Source: Sitta carolinensis
Lineage: Eukaryota; Chordata; Aves; Passeriformes; Sittidae
Length of the DNA: 64,000 nt
NCBI GenBank assembly: GCA_032173965.1
Contig: CM063284.1
Coordinates: 65,160,863 to 65,224,862 of the forward strand
Direction of reading: 5' to 3'
Positions 26,011 to 37,150 of this stretch are shown here, in pieces (the stretch's first letter is position 1; each line of letters begins with the position of its first letter). A program made the position numbers and the translations under genes. The notes under the pieces are model-generated. The model worked only from the letters and a program-made list of their open reading frames with translations, was not told where the DNA came from and did no database searches.

Positions 26011-29000
26011 CAGATCTTCATATCTTTGTAATGCATTTTGCACCCAGCCCTTGGCTCCTGTGCTCTCCTTCCGTCTGGGTAAGGGGGTGAGAACAGAGCA
26101 GGTTCTGGGGAAAGATGATGCAAACACACCCCTGGCATTCCCAGGCAGCATGTTTCCATAAGCAAACTGTGTCTAAGAAGCTGCACTCCTTTTGCTCCTG
26201 CACCAAGGACCCTCTCCAGATCCAGCATGTTTCTGTAGTGGCTCTGCTGGACTTGGACAGGGAGAGCTGCAGTCGCTTGCTACAGTTGGTGCTTGTTCAC
26301 CTGTTCAGGTCTTTTCCTCAGGTCCTATATCAGTGCTCATGCCATGAGTGTTAGGGCAGCCTGTTGGCACTATGGCGTAGGAACTCCCTTCTTCCAAAGG
26401 GAAAGGCTGAGAGTAAATAGTGTAATAGACAGACTTTATCTTGTGGCACCAGGGCAGATCCAGCATTTTTGATGATCTCAGGGATTTCCAGGCAGCTGGC
26501 AGCTTTTCTGCATTCCTATTTTTTACACTGTTCCCTGCTTGTGTATGGAAATGAACCACTTTTCCCAGGAAACAAGAGGTACTGAGGTGTTGCCCTGTTC
26601 CTGTCCAAAGCTCCCTATAGAAGTCCCAGTGTGTGGTGGGGCAGGGCAACCCATTGTGCTTGAGACCACTGGGACTCACCTGGTGGCTGAGGGGGCACCA
26701 GGCAGAGTCACAGCCCTGCTCCAAAATCTACTCTCCAAGTGTTCAGCAACCTCCCTCCCCAGCAGTCCTCAGCTCAGCCGAGCGAACCACCCTGCTCTGG
26801 TCATGCTAAGATCTGGTAGGGCAGGAATAACTGGCCTGGCCACATTTCTAAGTTTGCTTCCACCATTGTGTTAGCCCCATTAAGTGCCCCTAACAGCTGC
26901 TGTTTTGGGCATTACTTTCTTAACTCGCTGGAAACACAGAGTCACTCCAATGCCCCTGCTCGATGCCACTGGCAGATGCATTTCTGTGCAAGACTGTTCT
27001 GCTGACATTGGTGCTTTCCTGAGCATCACCAGCAAAGCACAGATGCACACAAGCCAGGAAGTGCAGAAAGCAAATGAATGTTTCAGGTTAAAAGTGCAAC
27101 ATCATAATTAGTAGAAAGAAAGAAAAAAACCCCCAAACTACCACATAGGTAACTCTGCTCCCTCAAAAGGATCAAGTTCACTGGCAGATTTAGAAGCTTG
27201 AAAGCTAACAATGCTCTTGCATTATTGCTTGAACAACTTGGCTAGATCTTCCTCCCTCTGAGCAGAACTCAGACTTTCCTGGAGACATCTCTGTAGCCAT
27301 GGGTAAATCCTATTTTTTTGGCAGTACTTAGGCATTACTGGGAATCTCTTTTCACGCTATCCATGTAAAAGCACCATCAAAGTCTGCAGTGCCAAGCACG
27401 TAGACATCTACGTTAGATGCTTTGGAAATGCCACCATGGAGCATGCTCCTCCAGATACTGACTCCAGCTATTTGCTTGCCATTAGAAAAGGGCCTGCTCA
27501 GTCCAACATCCACAAATCAAGAATATTGTGCAGTAATACAGCATTATTCACTTTCTTTACTCAAAGCAAAAAAAAAGAAATCAGATTTCATCGCTTCTTT
27601 GTGTGTTATAGTTGTTTAAATGAAAGACTTTTCTTCGAATTTTCCTACAGTCGTTTTCTGTCTTATTTTTGTTATGCTTCCAAATAACAGGCATTCAGTT
27701 GGGAAACACAAGAAAAGGAAAATGTTGAGAAGTTATTGATCTGCCAAGTGGAAAACTCTACATTTCATTTTCATTTCCAGGACTTGTTTTTTTTTTTTTT
27801 TCAGCTTAGGAAACAACATATTACCTGTTCAGTAAAATTCTGGAATCATAAAATTGTTTTAAAACAAGAACAATCACGAAGAAAATTTGTTCTTTGAATT
27901 TATTTTGAAGCCTGCACATCACTTGTATGCCACACTTATATGTATAAGTCAGCTGTGAATACAGTTTTGGGTCTTGTTCACAAAGCTGATTACAACCAGA
28001 AAAGAAAAAAAACTGCTAGCAGTGCTGACATTTGTCCCTACTGAAAAAGCATCTCTAAAATGACTTCTCATGCGCCATGGAAGATGCCAAATTACAGTAC
28101 CTCCCTTTCCATTAGTCATTCCACAGCATCGTTCCCAGTTGCCACATCTCACACTTCCCCAGCAAGAAAGCAAAGAGGGCCACCAGACTCCCTGCTATCC
28201 TTAAGTGATAGATTGAAAACATTTCCTTTTTGTTTGTATTTTAGGAAGAGGAGAAATTGACCATGCATTTAGAGAAGAGTTTGAGATGCTGAAGTTCTAA
28301 ATCTCCACAAAAATACTGACAGAACCACGAGAACCAAGGAGGCTCTGCTTAGTGGGGTTTCAACACCCCATGCTTCATATATTTTCTCCAACTAGTTCTC
28401 TCCAAAATAAAGTGCCTGCCTGCACTGTCTTTGGCAAAGCCTATTCTCTAATGTCCCTGGGCCATCAGCAAACACAGAAGCAGCAGCAGGTACTCATATT
28501 GCCTACCTCAGCCATTGCTATTGTCAGACCTAAGGGAGGGGGGGTGACAACACAGGTTTCTCTATCTTAATGAACACTGCCTGCACTGAAAGGGTCAGAG
28601 AAATCCTAGACAGACATCACCTGATATTGAAAAAGATCTTAAAAAAAAAAAACAAACCAAAAGTCAGAATCCTGTTTTTCTTGTATTTGCTCCAGAGCGG
28701 GTGAAGTTGTGGAGAAAGAACAGCTTTTAAAGACACGAAGTGGATTCTGGCATGTTTCCCCTTTTGTATTCCAAGCTTTGGGTTGGAAAAGGCTGCATTG
28801 AGGTGGGTTTTTTTTTTAGTTTACTTGTGCTGCTAGACATATATATAACCTTTTTCCCTGATATTCCTGTTACGAGAAGTTGCAGCCAGAGTTAGGGAGA
28901 CATTTATCAACAGAGAAAGCATACACACAATTACTACAGTATGGTCTAAACCAAAGGGAGTTCACTTTTCATTACCCTGAGGCATTGAAAAGACTCTGCC

Positions 29001-29127
29001 ATTCTTAGCATTCCCTCTCTTTTTTCAGTATTAAATTACCGGGAACTGATGCCCATCCTTTCCCCATAAAGACATGGGAAGTTTGCAAGCTTTAAGTGAA
29101 AACTCTGGAGGTGGATCTCATCAGCCT

Positions 29128-29255
29128 GGTTGGGGTGAGAAGAGACCTGTGGGGGTCATCTGGTCAAACTCCCCTGCTCAAGTGAGATCACCCAGAGGTG
29201 GTTGTTGAGAACCATGTCCAGAAGACTTATGAGTATCTCTGAGGATGGGTATCTG
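29128..29255 (-). mobile_element. CR1 3' end fragment, minus orientation
   Basis: The plus strand carries the reverse complement of the CR1 3' region: a TCATCTGGTCAAACTCCCCT stretch, CTGCTCAAG, then AACCATGTCCAGAAGACTTA and TCTCTGAGGATGG. The 8-bp tail itself is not preserved at the left edge. Confidence 0.85.
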
Positions 29256-31747
29256 TGCACTTAGAAGCATTTGTTTATGTCATGTAAACGCATGAAAGTG
29301 CCTTATCTTACCCAAAATAGCCTTCCACAAGACATAAATCCCATAGATAATGGACAGACTCCCATGTAAGGGAAACTAAAGCAAGACTGAAGATATGGCG
29401 TGGTCAGGGTGGGCATTAATTTCTCCCATGGCACTAAGCAATCTTTTAACTTCTTATGAGAGAAACAAACCCACTTTCTCTTTTCTGTGTCTTTTACCTT
29501 TTTTGCCTCTCCAAACACCCATGCTTTGCCTGTGGCACTGGGCCCTTGAAGGGAATTACCTAGACAGAGGGAGCCCTTAATCAAGATGTCCAATAACCAC
29601 ACAGACAACTTTCCAATCATCTTGTCCCATCATGGGGAGCAGTAGGGGTGACAGACCTGGAAATTTTACATGGGTCAGACGGGTGGTTTTGTGGACAAAG
29701 GAGTGACTAAGCAAGTTTCAGTTCAGCCACCTTCCTGCTCTTCCCCTGGGGAAATACGTAAGAATGGAGAAGTGGTTAAATATGGGGTCACCTCACCAGA
29801 TTTCTCACCAGTCTTCCACACTTGGATATTCCTTCAGCCACCAGTACATACATTTCTGAATTTTGATAACATACACTAGTGCAGTTCTCCATATTCTTGT
29901 TAACCTTGGGACTGTTTGTTTGTGAGTGGTGGTGGGGGTTTTGGTGTGGGTTCTGTTGTTCTTGAGGGTTTTTGTTTGTTTGTGTTTTTCTTTGCCTGAT
30001 TTTTTTTTTTTTTTTGGTTGGTGTTTTTTTGTTTGGTTGGGTTTCTGTTTGTTTGTTTTTGATGGGTTTTTTGTTTTGTTTTTTTGAATTGCAGCTTGCT
30101 AACTTGTAGGCTTTACTGACTTGTGGTGGTAACAAGCTTTTCAAACAATTGTCCCTAATTTAGGAAACTTTCCACCATATACTCAACAAAGTACTCTTTG
30201 GAAGCCAGCACGGATTCCCCAGAACTTTCCAATTTTCCTGTTAGGTGTAATAATATCCCTGCTCCAGCATGAGTGGAAATAATTAGGAGGCATCTCTCTG
30301 GGCTTCAGCAGGCTGAGAACAAAGCCTCCAATTCGCTCTCTGGGACTTTTTGTGAAAGCATACCACCATGAGTTGCCCTGAGGTGTACTTACTCAAGCAG
30401 GTGTCTGGGACAGCCAGGGACTGGAATTATGAGCTTTTCTTAAAAGACTGAGGGCTCTTTTCCTTATCACTAGCAGGGAGATCTATAGTAATTTCACTGT
30501 AGCGACTGCACTTTTAAAACAATCTCGTCTTGTATTACAGTTTTGCTTATCTCAATTGCTATCCTACTTAATTCTTCATTAGAAGGATGGTGTGACTTTA
30601 ACAGCCCAAATAAATGGGCTAATAATTAGTGTTCTTGCCTAGACTGAGAATTGAAAATACCCTATTAATGAAAAAAATCAGCATGATCCATTTGGCTTGT
30701 GTCAACTTATATTTTTCATTTGCCTTGTATCTCAGCTTTGGTAATCAAATTGATTTAATTTTTATTTACACTGAAGTGTCACTGGCAAATTCAATTGCAA
30801 AGGTTGAAATAGGGAGGGGACAGAGTCCTGTATGAAAACCAGCTGTTGACATTGGAATTAAAAAAAAAAAAAAAAAAGGGAAAGAGAGAAATATCTTCTG
30901 CATTTCTTTGGCCATCATTGCCTAATTTGTGGCAAATCACACACATTCCTAAGGATGCAGATGATGACAGCATCGGAAGACTCATTGTTCCAGAGGTCAC
31001 AGGAAGTCAGTGGCAATCCAAGGACCCAGGGTTCCCCTACAGACATACTTCTAGTGTTTTTTTGTATTTGTCCATAACAGGGTGAAATTTAAGTTGACAA
31101 AACTGTTTCAAAATCAACGCTTTGGAAAAGATATTGCATATGTTTTCATTTCTACCATATACATTTGAGAGTTATGTCAGGGATTTTTTTCAGACTTTTT
31201 CCACAAACACAAAATGTGCCAAAACAAGAAATTCTCAATTAACTGTGCAGTTGATCGTGTAAGCAGAATCCAAATCACAGCATTACTCTTGTCCTTAACC
31301 CTATAAACTGTATTAGGAAATTTGAGTCATGCTGTTTCAAAAAGCTCATACCCTAGAGATGGGCTTCAGCTGTGACGCATTGATATCACATAGAAAATAT
31401 CCCTCCTGCATGATGCTACCCAGCTGAGGGGGTACGAGACAACAGCCACACTCAGATGCCCAGTAAAGCCAGGAGGGAATCACAGTAAGGCACAGGCACA
31501 GAATCTGCCTGCCTCTACTGACAACAAATACTATCTACATGCAAACCTCAGGGGTGCTAAAATGCTTCACTACAAGGAAAGGCCAGGACATCCCAGGGAA
31601 GCAGTCAGCCAGACACTGATAAATCATCCCATTTACACAAGGCAGTGAGAGCACCTCAGCCACACTTTAAAGAACACACCTTTTAACCCAGTTCATGCAG
31701 CCCTGGGTCAGCACTGTACTGCTTGCACCTGTTTTTCTGAAGTCAAC
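29256..31747. other. Intergenic; no gene recognised
   Basis: Dominated by the G/T-rich tract at 29905-30087, with an A18 run at 30860-30877. Nothing else stands out. Confidence 0.7.
29905..30087 (+). repeat. G/T-rich low-complexity tract
   Basis: About 180 bp on the plus strand is almost wholly G and T, in GTTT-, GGTT- and T-run units, with a T17-type run near 30000-30015. The minus strand is correspondingly A/C and produces a lysine/asparagine/threonine-rich spurious frame. Confidence 0.88.
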
Positions 31748-31927
31748 GAAGAAGCTGTGGATACCCCACCCACAGTTGTATCCAACACTTAGCCCAAGTA
31801 TTCAAGTCCAGGTTGTATGGGGTTTGGAGTAATCTGTGTCATGGAAGGTGTCCCTGATTGTGACAGGGGGGTGAGACTAGGTTGTCTTTAAGGTCCCTGC
31901 CAACATAAGCTACTCTGTGATTCTATG
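31748..31927 (+). mobile_element. CR1 3' end fragment
   Basis: It starts near AAGCTGTGGATACCCCAC, continues through TTCAAGTCCAGGTTG, then GGAAGGTGTCCCT and 'CTTTAAGGTCCCTGCCAAC'. It ends CTCTGTG-ATTCTATG at 31913-31927. It is 5'-truncated to about 180 bp; the left 50 bp are diverged, so the left edge is approximate. Confidence 0.87.
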
Positions 31928-34900
31928 TCTTACACAGTGTTTTCGTATTCTTTCTTGCTCCATCATTCACTGCTTGATTTGGTTTCACACGCCGATGAAC
32001 TCCCACATTTTACTGTCTCTCACCTACCAACTCACTTTAGTTTCTTTAATCAGGCCATTGCTTCTCTCTGATTCAGCAAGCCAGTTTCTAATTTCTAGTT
32101 CCACTTGACTAACCATCAGCTTCATATACCAAAGGCTGTTTGTTTTATTCCCGCAATTTCAATTTTCACTAGCTCTGCCTACCTCCCCAGGCTGCAGTTG
32201 GCAGCAATATGAGGATGAGATGCTGGGCACAAACAGACCAGTCTGTGGCTACACAGCTCTGAGAAAGCAGCTCTGCAGGGTAGCAGCAGACAGCAGTTCC
32301 CAGTATCTCCACTTTGAAGGGAGACAGCTTCCCCATAAACATTACCCGGCCAAAACTTAGTTGTACATCAATTGCTACGGATGAAAATTTAAGACCTGAA
32401 GGTCTTGGAATCAAACTCAGAAATTAATAAACTATTCATAGGAAATTACCTCTCTTCCTCTTTTGTTCACCAGCATTTCCTAACTTTTAGACATGTGTCG
32501 TCTGACATAATTCATCAAATAACTTAATCTACATGACAAAAATTATGCACATAATTTGTGAGTAGACTCTACAAACATTTAATATTCAAAATTCAAGCTG
32601 TGGTGATTAGTCTTGATTGAACACACAAATCAGCCTTACTGTATTTGAATGATTAACTCCATAGTTTTTGGAAAAAAACTCCACACTTATGATTATGATG
32701 AATTCAGAATCTGCTTTTTTGGGACTACTCTGATATTTGCTTGTGATTTTGCCACCCCTCCCTTTTTTTTGGTTTTAATTCCATAACTCTCTCACCATTA
32801 AATCCATTTGCAGACAGTAAACAGAAAAGGAGGATGTATTCCAGAAATGTATTCCAGGATGCATTCGGGTAGAAATTTGGAATTGACTTTTTGTAAAAGC
32901 TTTCTGCAACACTTGCTCTGACCTCCGATTTTTCAGGCAAATAATGAATTCATGCTGATGAAAAATGTGCAATTTGACAATACCAAGTCAAAGATGCTTT
33001 GAATTATTTTTCTTCTCCCTGGTCCATCTTTCTTTCCTAGGATTAGATCAGTGGATGTGAAAGACCATAATCTGGATGTCTTCCATTTAACTATTTTCAG
33101 AGGAACATCTTGAAAGTTTACTTTCTCCTTCTTAAGATGAAAAGTTCTTTTGAACTCCATTGGCACTTCAGTGCCAGCAATGAGATCAAAATGAAGGGTT
33201 TCTTATTTCTCCTCCTCAGTGAACACCTGGAAGAACACCAATGGTTCTCTGATATTCTGAATATTTGCCACTTTTCTCCTGGTAGCAGATGTTCTCCTCA
33301 TCCTTGGACACTGCTGTCCTGTACTACACGTAGAAGCCCAGAGTCAAGCAAGAATGCACTAGAACAAAAAAAATCAATTACTAGAATGTAAACATCACTA
33401 TAAATACCCTATTATCAGCCTCATTTGTAATCAATTTTATTATATTGTTACAGCAAAATGCACATTTCACCCCCATGTGGGAGATAACTGAAGCACTAAG
33501 TAAACAGCAAAGCAAAACAACCATTGTAAGAGCACAACTTCCCTTGGAAACAGCCTTAGAACAAAATCAGAGAAGCACAAAACCCTGCCAAGGCATCAAG
33601 TTTTGCTGACATTTTGTTTTGGAAATAACATCAAAAAGTAAATGTTGTCAATACCAAAAAGGAATCTGATAGCAGTATTTATGGTTTCGGTGTGCTAAAA
33701 TAAAGTTGTCTAACTTAATTCCAAAGCCACCTTTGCTTCAGATTTCAGTCATTCATGGTATTTGACTTAATACCTAAACCCTCAAGAAAAAGAGTGGGAT
33801 GGAAATGCTCCAGTTACACTGAAGCATACTGAGAGGAATATTTAAGTTTTATTACTGCAAATATTTTGGGCAAGAAAAGTGCAATTTGGAAATGTTAGTT
33901 TAAATTAGCATAAAATCACACCTGGAAAAAACATTCAGAAGGGATAGTTATTAAAGAGAATCTCAATCCCTCACTGAGCTCCTGGTGTGGCAGGCAAGGG
34001 GAAAGTTGTCCATATGCTGCACATGTTGAACCTCTTTCCTTTGCCTAGCAGGGAAGATCTAAGGATCTTTTGGGGTTTGCAGTCTTTGTACAAAAGGGAA
34101 GGAGATGCTCAACATCCTATTGTGAGTGACAGAGCAAACACAGGGCAGGGACTTCTGCAGTAGAAACCTCAAGAGGACAGAAAGGGTAGCGAGAAATTTG
34201 GTGAGTGCATGGGAAAGGGAAGAGCAAACAGGGCAGCTGCTCCTGGGTATAGGGCAAAGGTGTTTTCCCGAGGTTTCTGCAGGAGGGAATTCCCCAGCAG
34301 CTTTTTCTTTTTTTTTTTTTTTTTTTTTTCTTTTCTGACTTAAAACAGGGTGGTACTGAGAAATACCCATCTTCCATTTCTTCTTTAGATGAAGAAATCA
34401 ACTGGAGCCTGCTTCCGCTCCTCAAAGCACCTGCACCACACACATACACAGGCTTTATGTGCATATTTATTTTTACGCATCTTTTCACATGACAAGGAGG
34501 AGGACAGGACATGGGAAATGATTACATTTACAGAGGTAGAAAGCCTAGATTTATTTCCTGGGAAAAGCAAGGTGAGGTCAGACAAGGTGCAAATTGGCAG
34601 AGCTATGTTACACAGCTCTGTTTATACATACTGTTTATGCTACAAGGTATTTTTGGCAGAAGGGGAATCCCAGTTTGAAAGTAAGCCTTATCCTACAAAT
34701 AGGAGCTATCTCATGACAAGGAGCCCACCTCACAGCTGTAGGGAAGTGAGAGTCACAGCGCTCCCCAAAAAATTGACGCCTCCAAAGCCCAGAGAGGTTC
34801 AAGGAGAAGAAGGAGTCCTGCTCCATCTTGAGGGTTCCTATTAAACACTGCAAGATCAGGCATGGATGAGACCCTGTGCTGCTACCATCCCACTGAATGA

Positions 34901-35552
34901 AAGGATGATACCCAGCAGCGTTGCTGCAACATCCTTTTGGAATGCTAAATCCCACACCAGCAACTTTTCTCCTCCTTCAGGGAGATGGGGCTATGCTGTG
35001 GCCAAGGACGAGGGTGCTCTTTCCCACGCCAAAGCCAGACCCTTTCTCCCAGAACAGAGTAATTTCATACACTGAGTGACCAGATGGCAAAGTTCATATG
35101 TCATATTAGCCTGTTTCTGGAAAAAAAACACAGCCCAGGACAAGACTGGCAGAGCAGAGGGAGCAAAGCACATAAGCACACACGCCCACTCACCGAAACA
35201 CAGCTGGCTGGGGTTATTTTTAGACCTGATTTGACAGGGTCCCTTTAAATTTTACTGGCTTTTGTCAGTTTGTATCACAGAGCAAACGTTGTTTAAACAG
35301 AACACATTATTTTTGGCCCGTGAATCACAGGACCCGCTCAGCAGCCTTTTCATGCAAACCACTGAGAAGCCTCTGTTTTTCTCTGCACCGGATTATTGCA
35401 AAAAACCCCTTAATCACCAGGTACAGTGATTGGCTTCAAAGATTTGCAAATTAGGAGTAAGCTATCAAATAGCTTCCTAGGGGCTGTAAACCACACAAAT
35501 CCCATTGCCATTAATGAGGGCTTATGCCACTAAATAATATCTTTCTGTACAT

Positions 35553-35582
35553 GCACACACATATATATACACACACACACAG
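35553..35582 (+). repeat. Compound (CA)n(TA)n(CA)n microsatellite
   Basis: CACACAC, then ATATATAT, then ACACACACACAC over 30 bp. Confidence 0.9.
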
Positions 35583-35846
35583 AGTGCATAGCATGCCTGG
35601 TTGGCTTATTCCTGTCGGAGACACATGGGATTTCCCCGATGTAACATCCTTGGTAAATCTAACTGGCAGGCAAGCGGGGAGATCTCCCGGGGACCCCTCA
35701 CTCCTCCCTCTGGGAGCCAGCACCCTGGGAGCAGCGCTGGTAATTGCTCAACTGCGGTTTTAAGGGAGATGCTGGCAGAGGAGCTGTGGGAGTGTTACGA
35801 GGGAGGGTGAAGCACCAGGGGACTTTTAAGTATGGCAGGGAAAGGG

Positions 35847-35885
<39 letters not shown>
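35847..35885 (+). repeat. A39 homopolymer
   Basis: An uninterrupted run of 39 A, 100 bp left of the CpG-rich patch. No retrogene-like sequence or target-site duplication is evident beside it. Confidence 0.95.
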
Positions 35886-35886
<1 letters not shown>

Positions 35887-35984
35887 CAGTTTGTTTTTCA
35901 GCTGTACTCGCAAAGGCCTTTGTAAATACGTGTGCCTCGTGCCTAACCACTGTCCGTGGTGACAGAGATCTTCCTGGCTCCTCT

Positions 35985-36310
35985 GTGGCGGGAGGAGGAA
36001 CATCCCCATCCCTATCCCTGAGGTCAGCGCCTACGTAGGCTCGTGGTTCCCCCGTCCCGCTGGGCTGCGGGCAGCCCTCCTCCAGCCCTGGAGCACCACC
36101 AGCGCCCTGAGTCACAGCAGACCGCGATGCTTGGGGAAAGCAAAACAAAAACAAGCTACACGCTCCCCGCCCCGCCCCGCTCCCACCCAAGGATGGCGTT
36201 GCGATGATTCGCAGCTGGGGCACAAAACTGTCAACTTGCGGCGGCATCAGCCCCTTCTCAGCGCCGAGGGGACGGGAGGGCAAGGGAAAGGCAAAGCCCC
36301 GAGGAGAGCA
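35985..36310. promoter_or_regulatory. Small CpG-rich patch, possible promoter or enhancer
   Basis: In a window where CpG is scarce, this stretch of about 325 bp holds roughly two dozen CpGs by eye and is GC-rich. It contains tandem GC boxes (CCCCGCCCCGCCCCGC near 36166-36181) and an AP-1/MAF-like TGAGTCA at about 36107. It lies about 15 kb upstream of the ADTRP ATG. No coding exon that I recognise is attached. It could be the promoter of an unannotated non-coding transcript, an upstream alternative first exon of ADTRP, a distal 5' exon of a gene on the other strand, or just a GC-rich fluctuation. Confidence 0.4.
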
Positions 36311-36455
36311 CAACAGCTCTGGAAAACCCAGTCCTCCCGCTGGGCCATCCCAGTGGTTACTGGCTTTCCTCAGCTCCAAACCCACTCTTTTAGAATGGCA
36401 GGATTACCCAAATCATGGCAGCTGTGTGAAAATGAAAGGAATGCAAGTGTTCAGC

Positions 36456-36625
36456 TTTTTGTTGGTTTTTTTTTGTTTGTTTGTTTTGGTTTTGTTTTGT
36501 TTTTGTTTTGTTTTGTTTTAGTTTGTTTGGGTTTTTTTAACTCAGATCTGTAGAGTCTCTTCTGTTCTAAATTAAAAATTTAAAAAAATAAAAAAATAAA
36601 AAAAAGGGAAGGGAAGGAAAAAAAC
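36456..36625 (+). repeat. G/T-rich tract followed by A-rich tract
   Basis: (GTTT)n and (GTTTT)n units at about 36456-36539 give way, after about 30 bp, to an A-rich stretch with T and G interruptions at 36572-36625. Confidence 0.88.
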
Positions 36626-37112
36626 CACATAGCTTCCACGTCCCAGGCTGAAATAAAAAAATGCAGCGTTTGCTGTTTTGCACTGGGGATTTCCAGGATC
36701 TTGCTTCCTTCAGGAGGACCGGCCCCTGAGCGCGGCTGGTCTGCCCGGCACAGCTGGAGCCTGTGTCAGGGCCCCGGGCAGAGGGCAGGGCACCAGTGGG
36801 CGGTCTCCAAAATAAACTCAGCTGCGGCCACATTTCCTCCTCACCGCCCTCACTGTGACAAGTCAGGAGCCTTGCCCAACCCTGTCTAGCCCCATTTTTC
36901 TTAACCGAGGCAAACGCTGCTGCAGTTTGTCCAAAAGGGGTAAAGAGAAGGCGGTGGGGAGGGATGGAGCAGAGCCCAAAAAAGCAACGAGGCTGTAAGG
37001 AACAAGAGGCAGGATTAAAACAACAACAATTTCCAGGATAAGAATGATAACTCCTGAAAAAAGATGGCTTAGAAGGTCTCCAGGCAGATGAAGAGTCTCA
37101 AAACATCCTATT

Positions 37113-37150
<38 letters not shown>

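Larger units (their letters stand above)
22641..29127. other. Intergenic; no gene recognised
   Basis: It contains the TTTA, GGA and 22-bp tandem repeats and an A22 run at 24304-24325. Frames up to 139 codons (26305-26724 minus) are not recognisable. Confidence 0.7.
31928..35984. other. Intergenic; no gene recognised
   Basis: It contains a T-rich run at 34302-34329, the CA/TA microsatellite and the A39 tract. A 151-codon plus frame at 34389-34844 has no recognisable domain. Confidence 0.7.

Noticed and set aside
29788..30144. Lysine/asparagine-rich 118-codon minus frame
   Set aside because: It is simply the reverse of the G/T-rich low-complexity tract.
35795..36385. 196-codon minus-strand open frame over the CpG-rich patch
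   Set aside because: It reads through the A39 tract as a phenylalanine run, and its composition is typical of GC-rich non-coding DNA.
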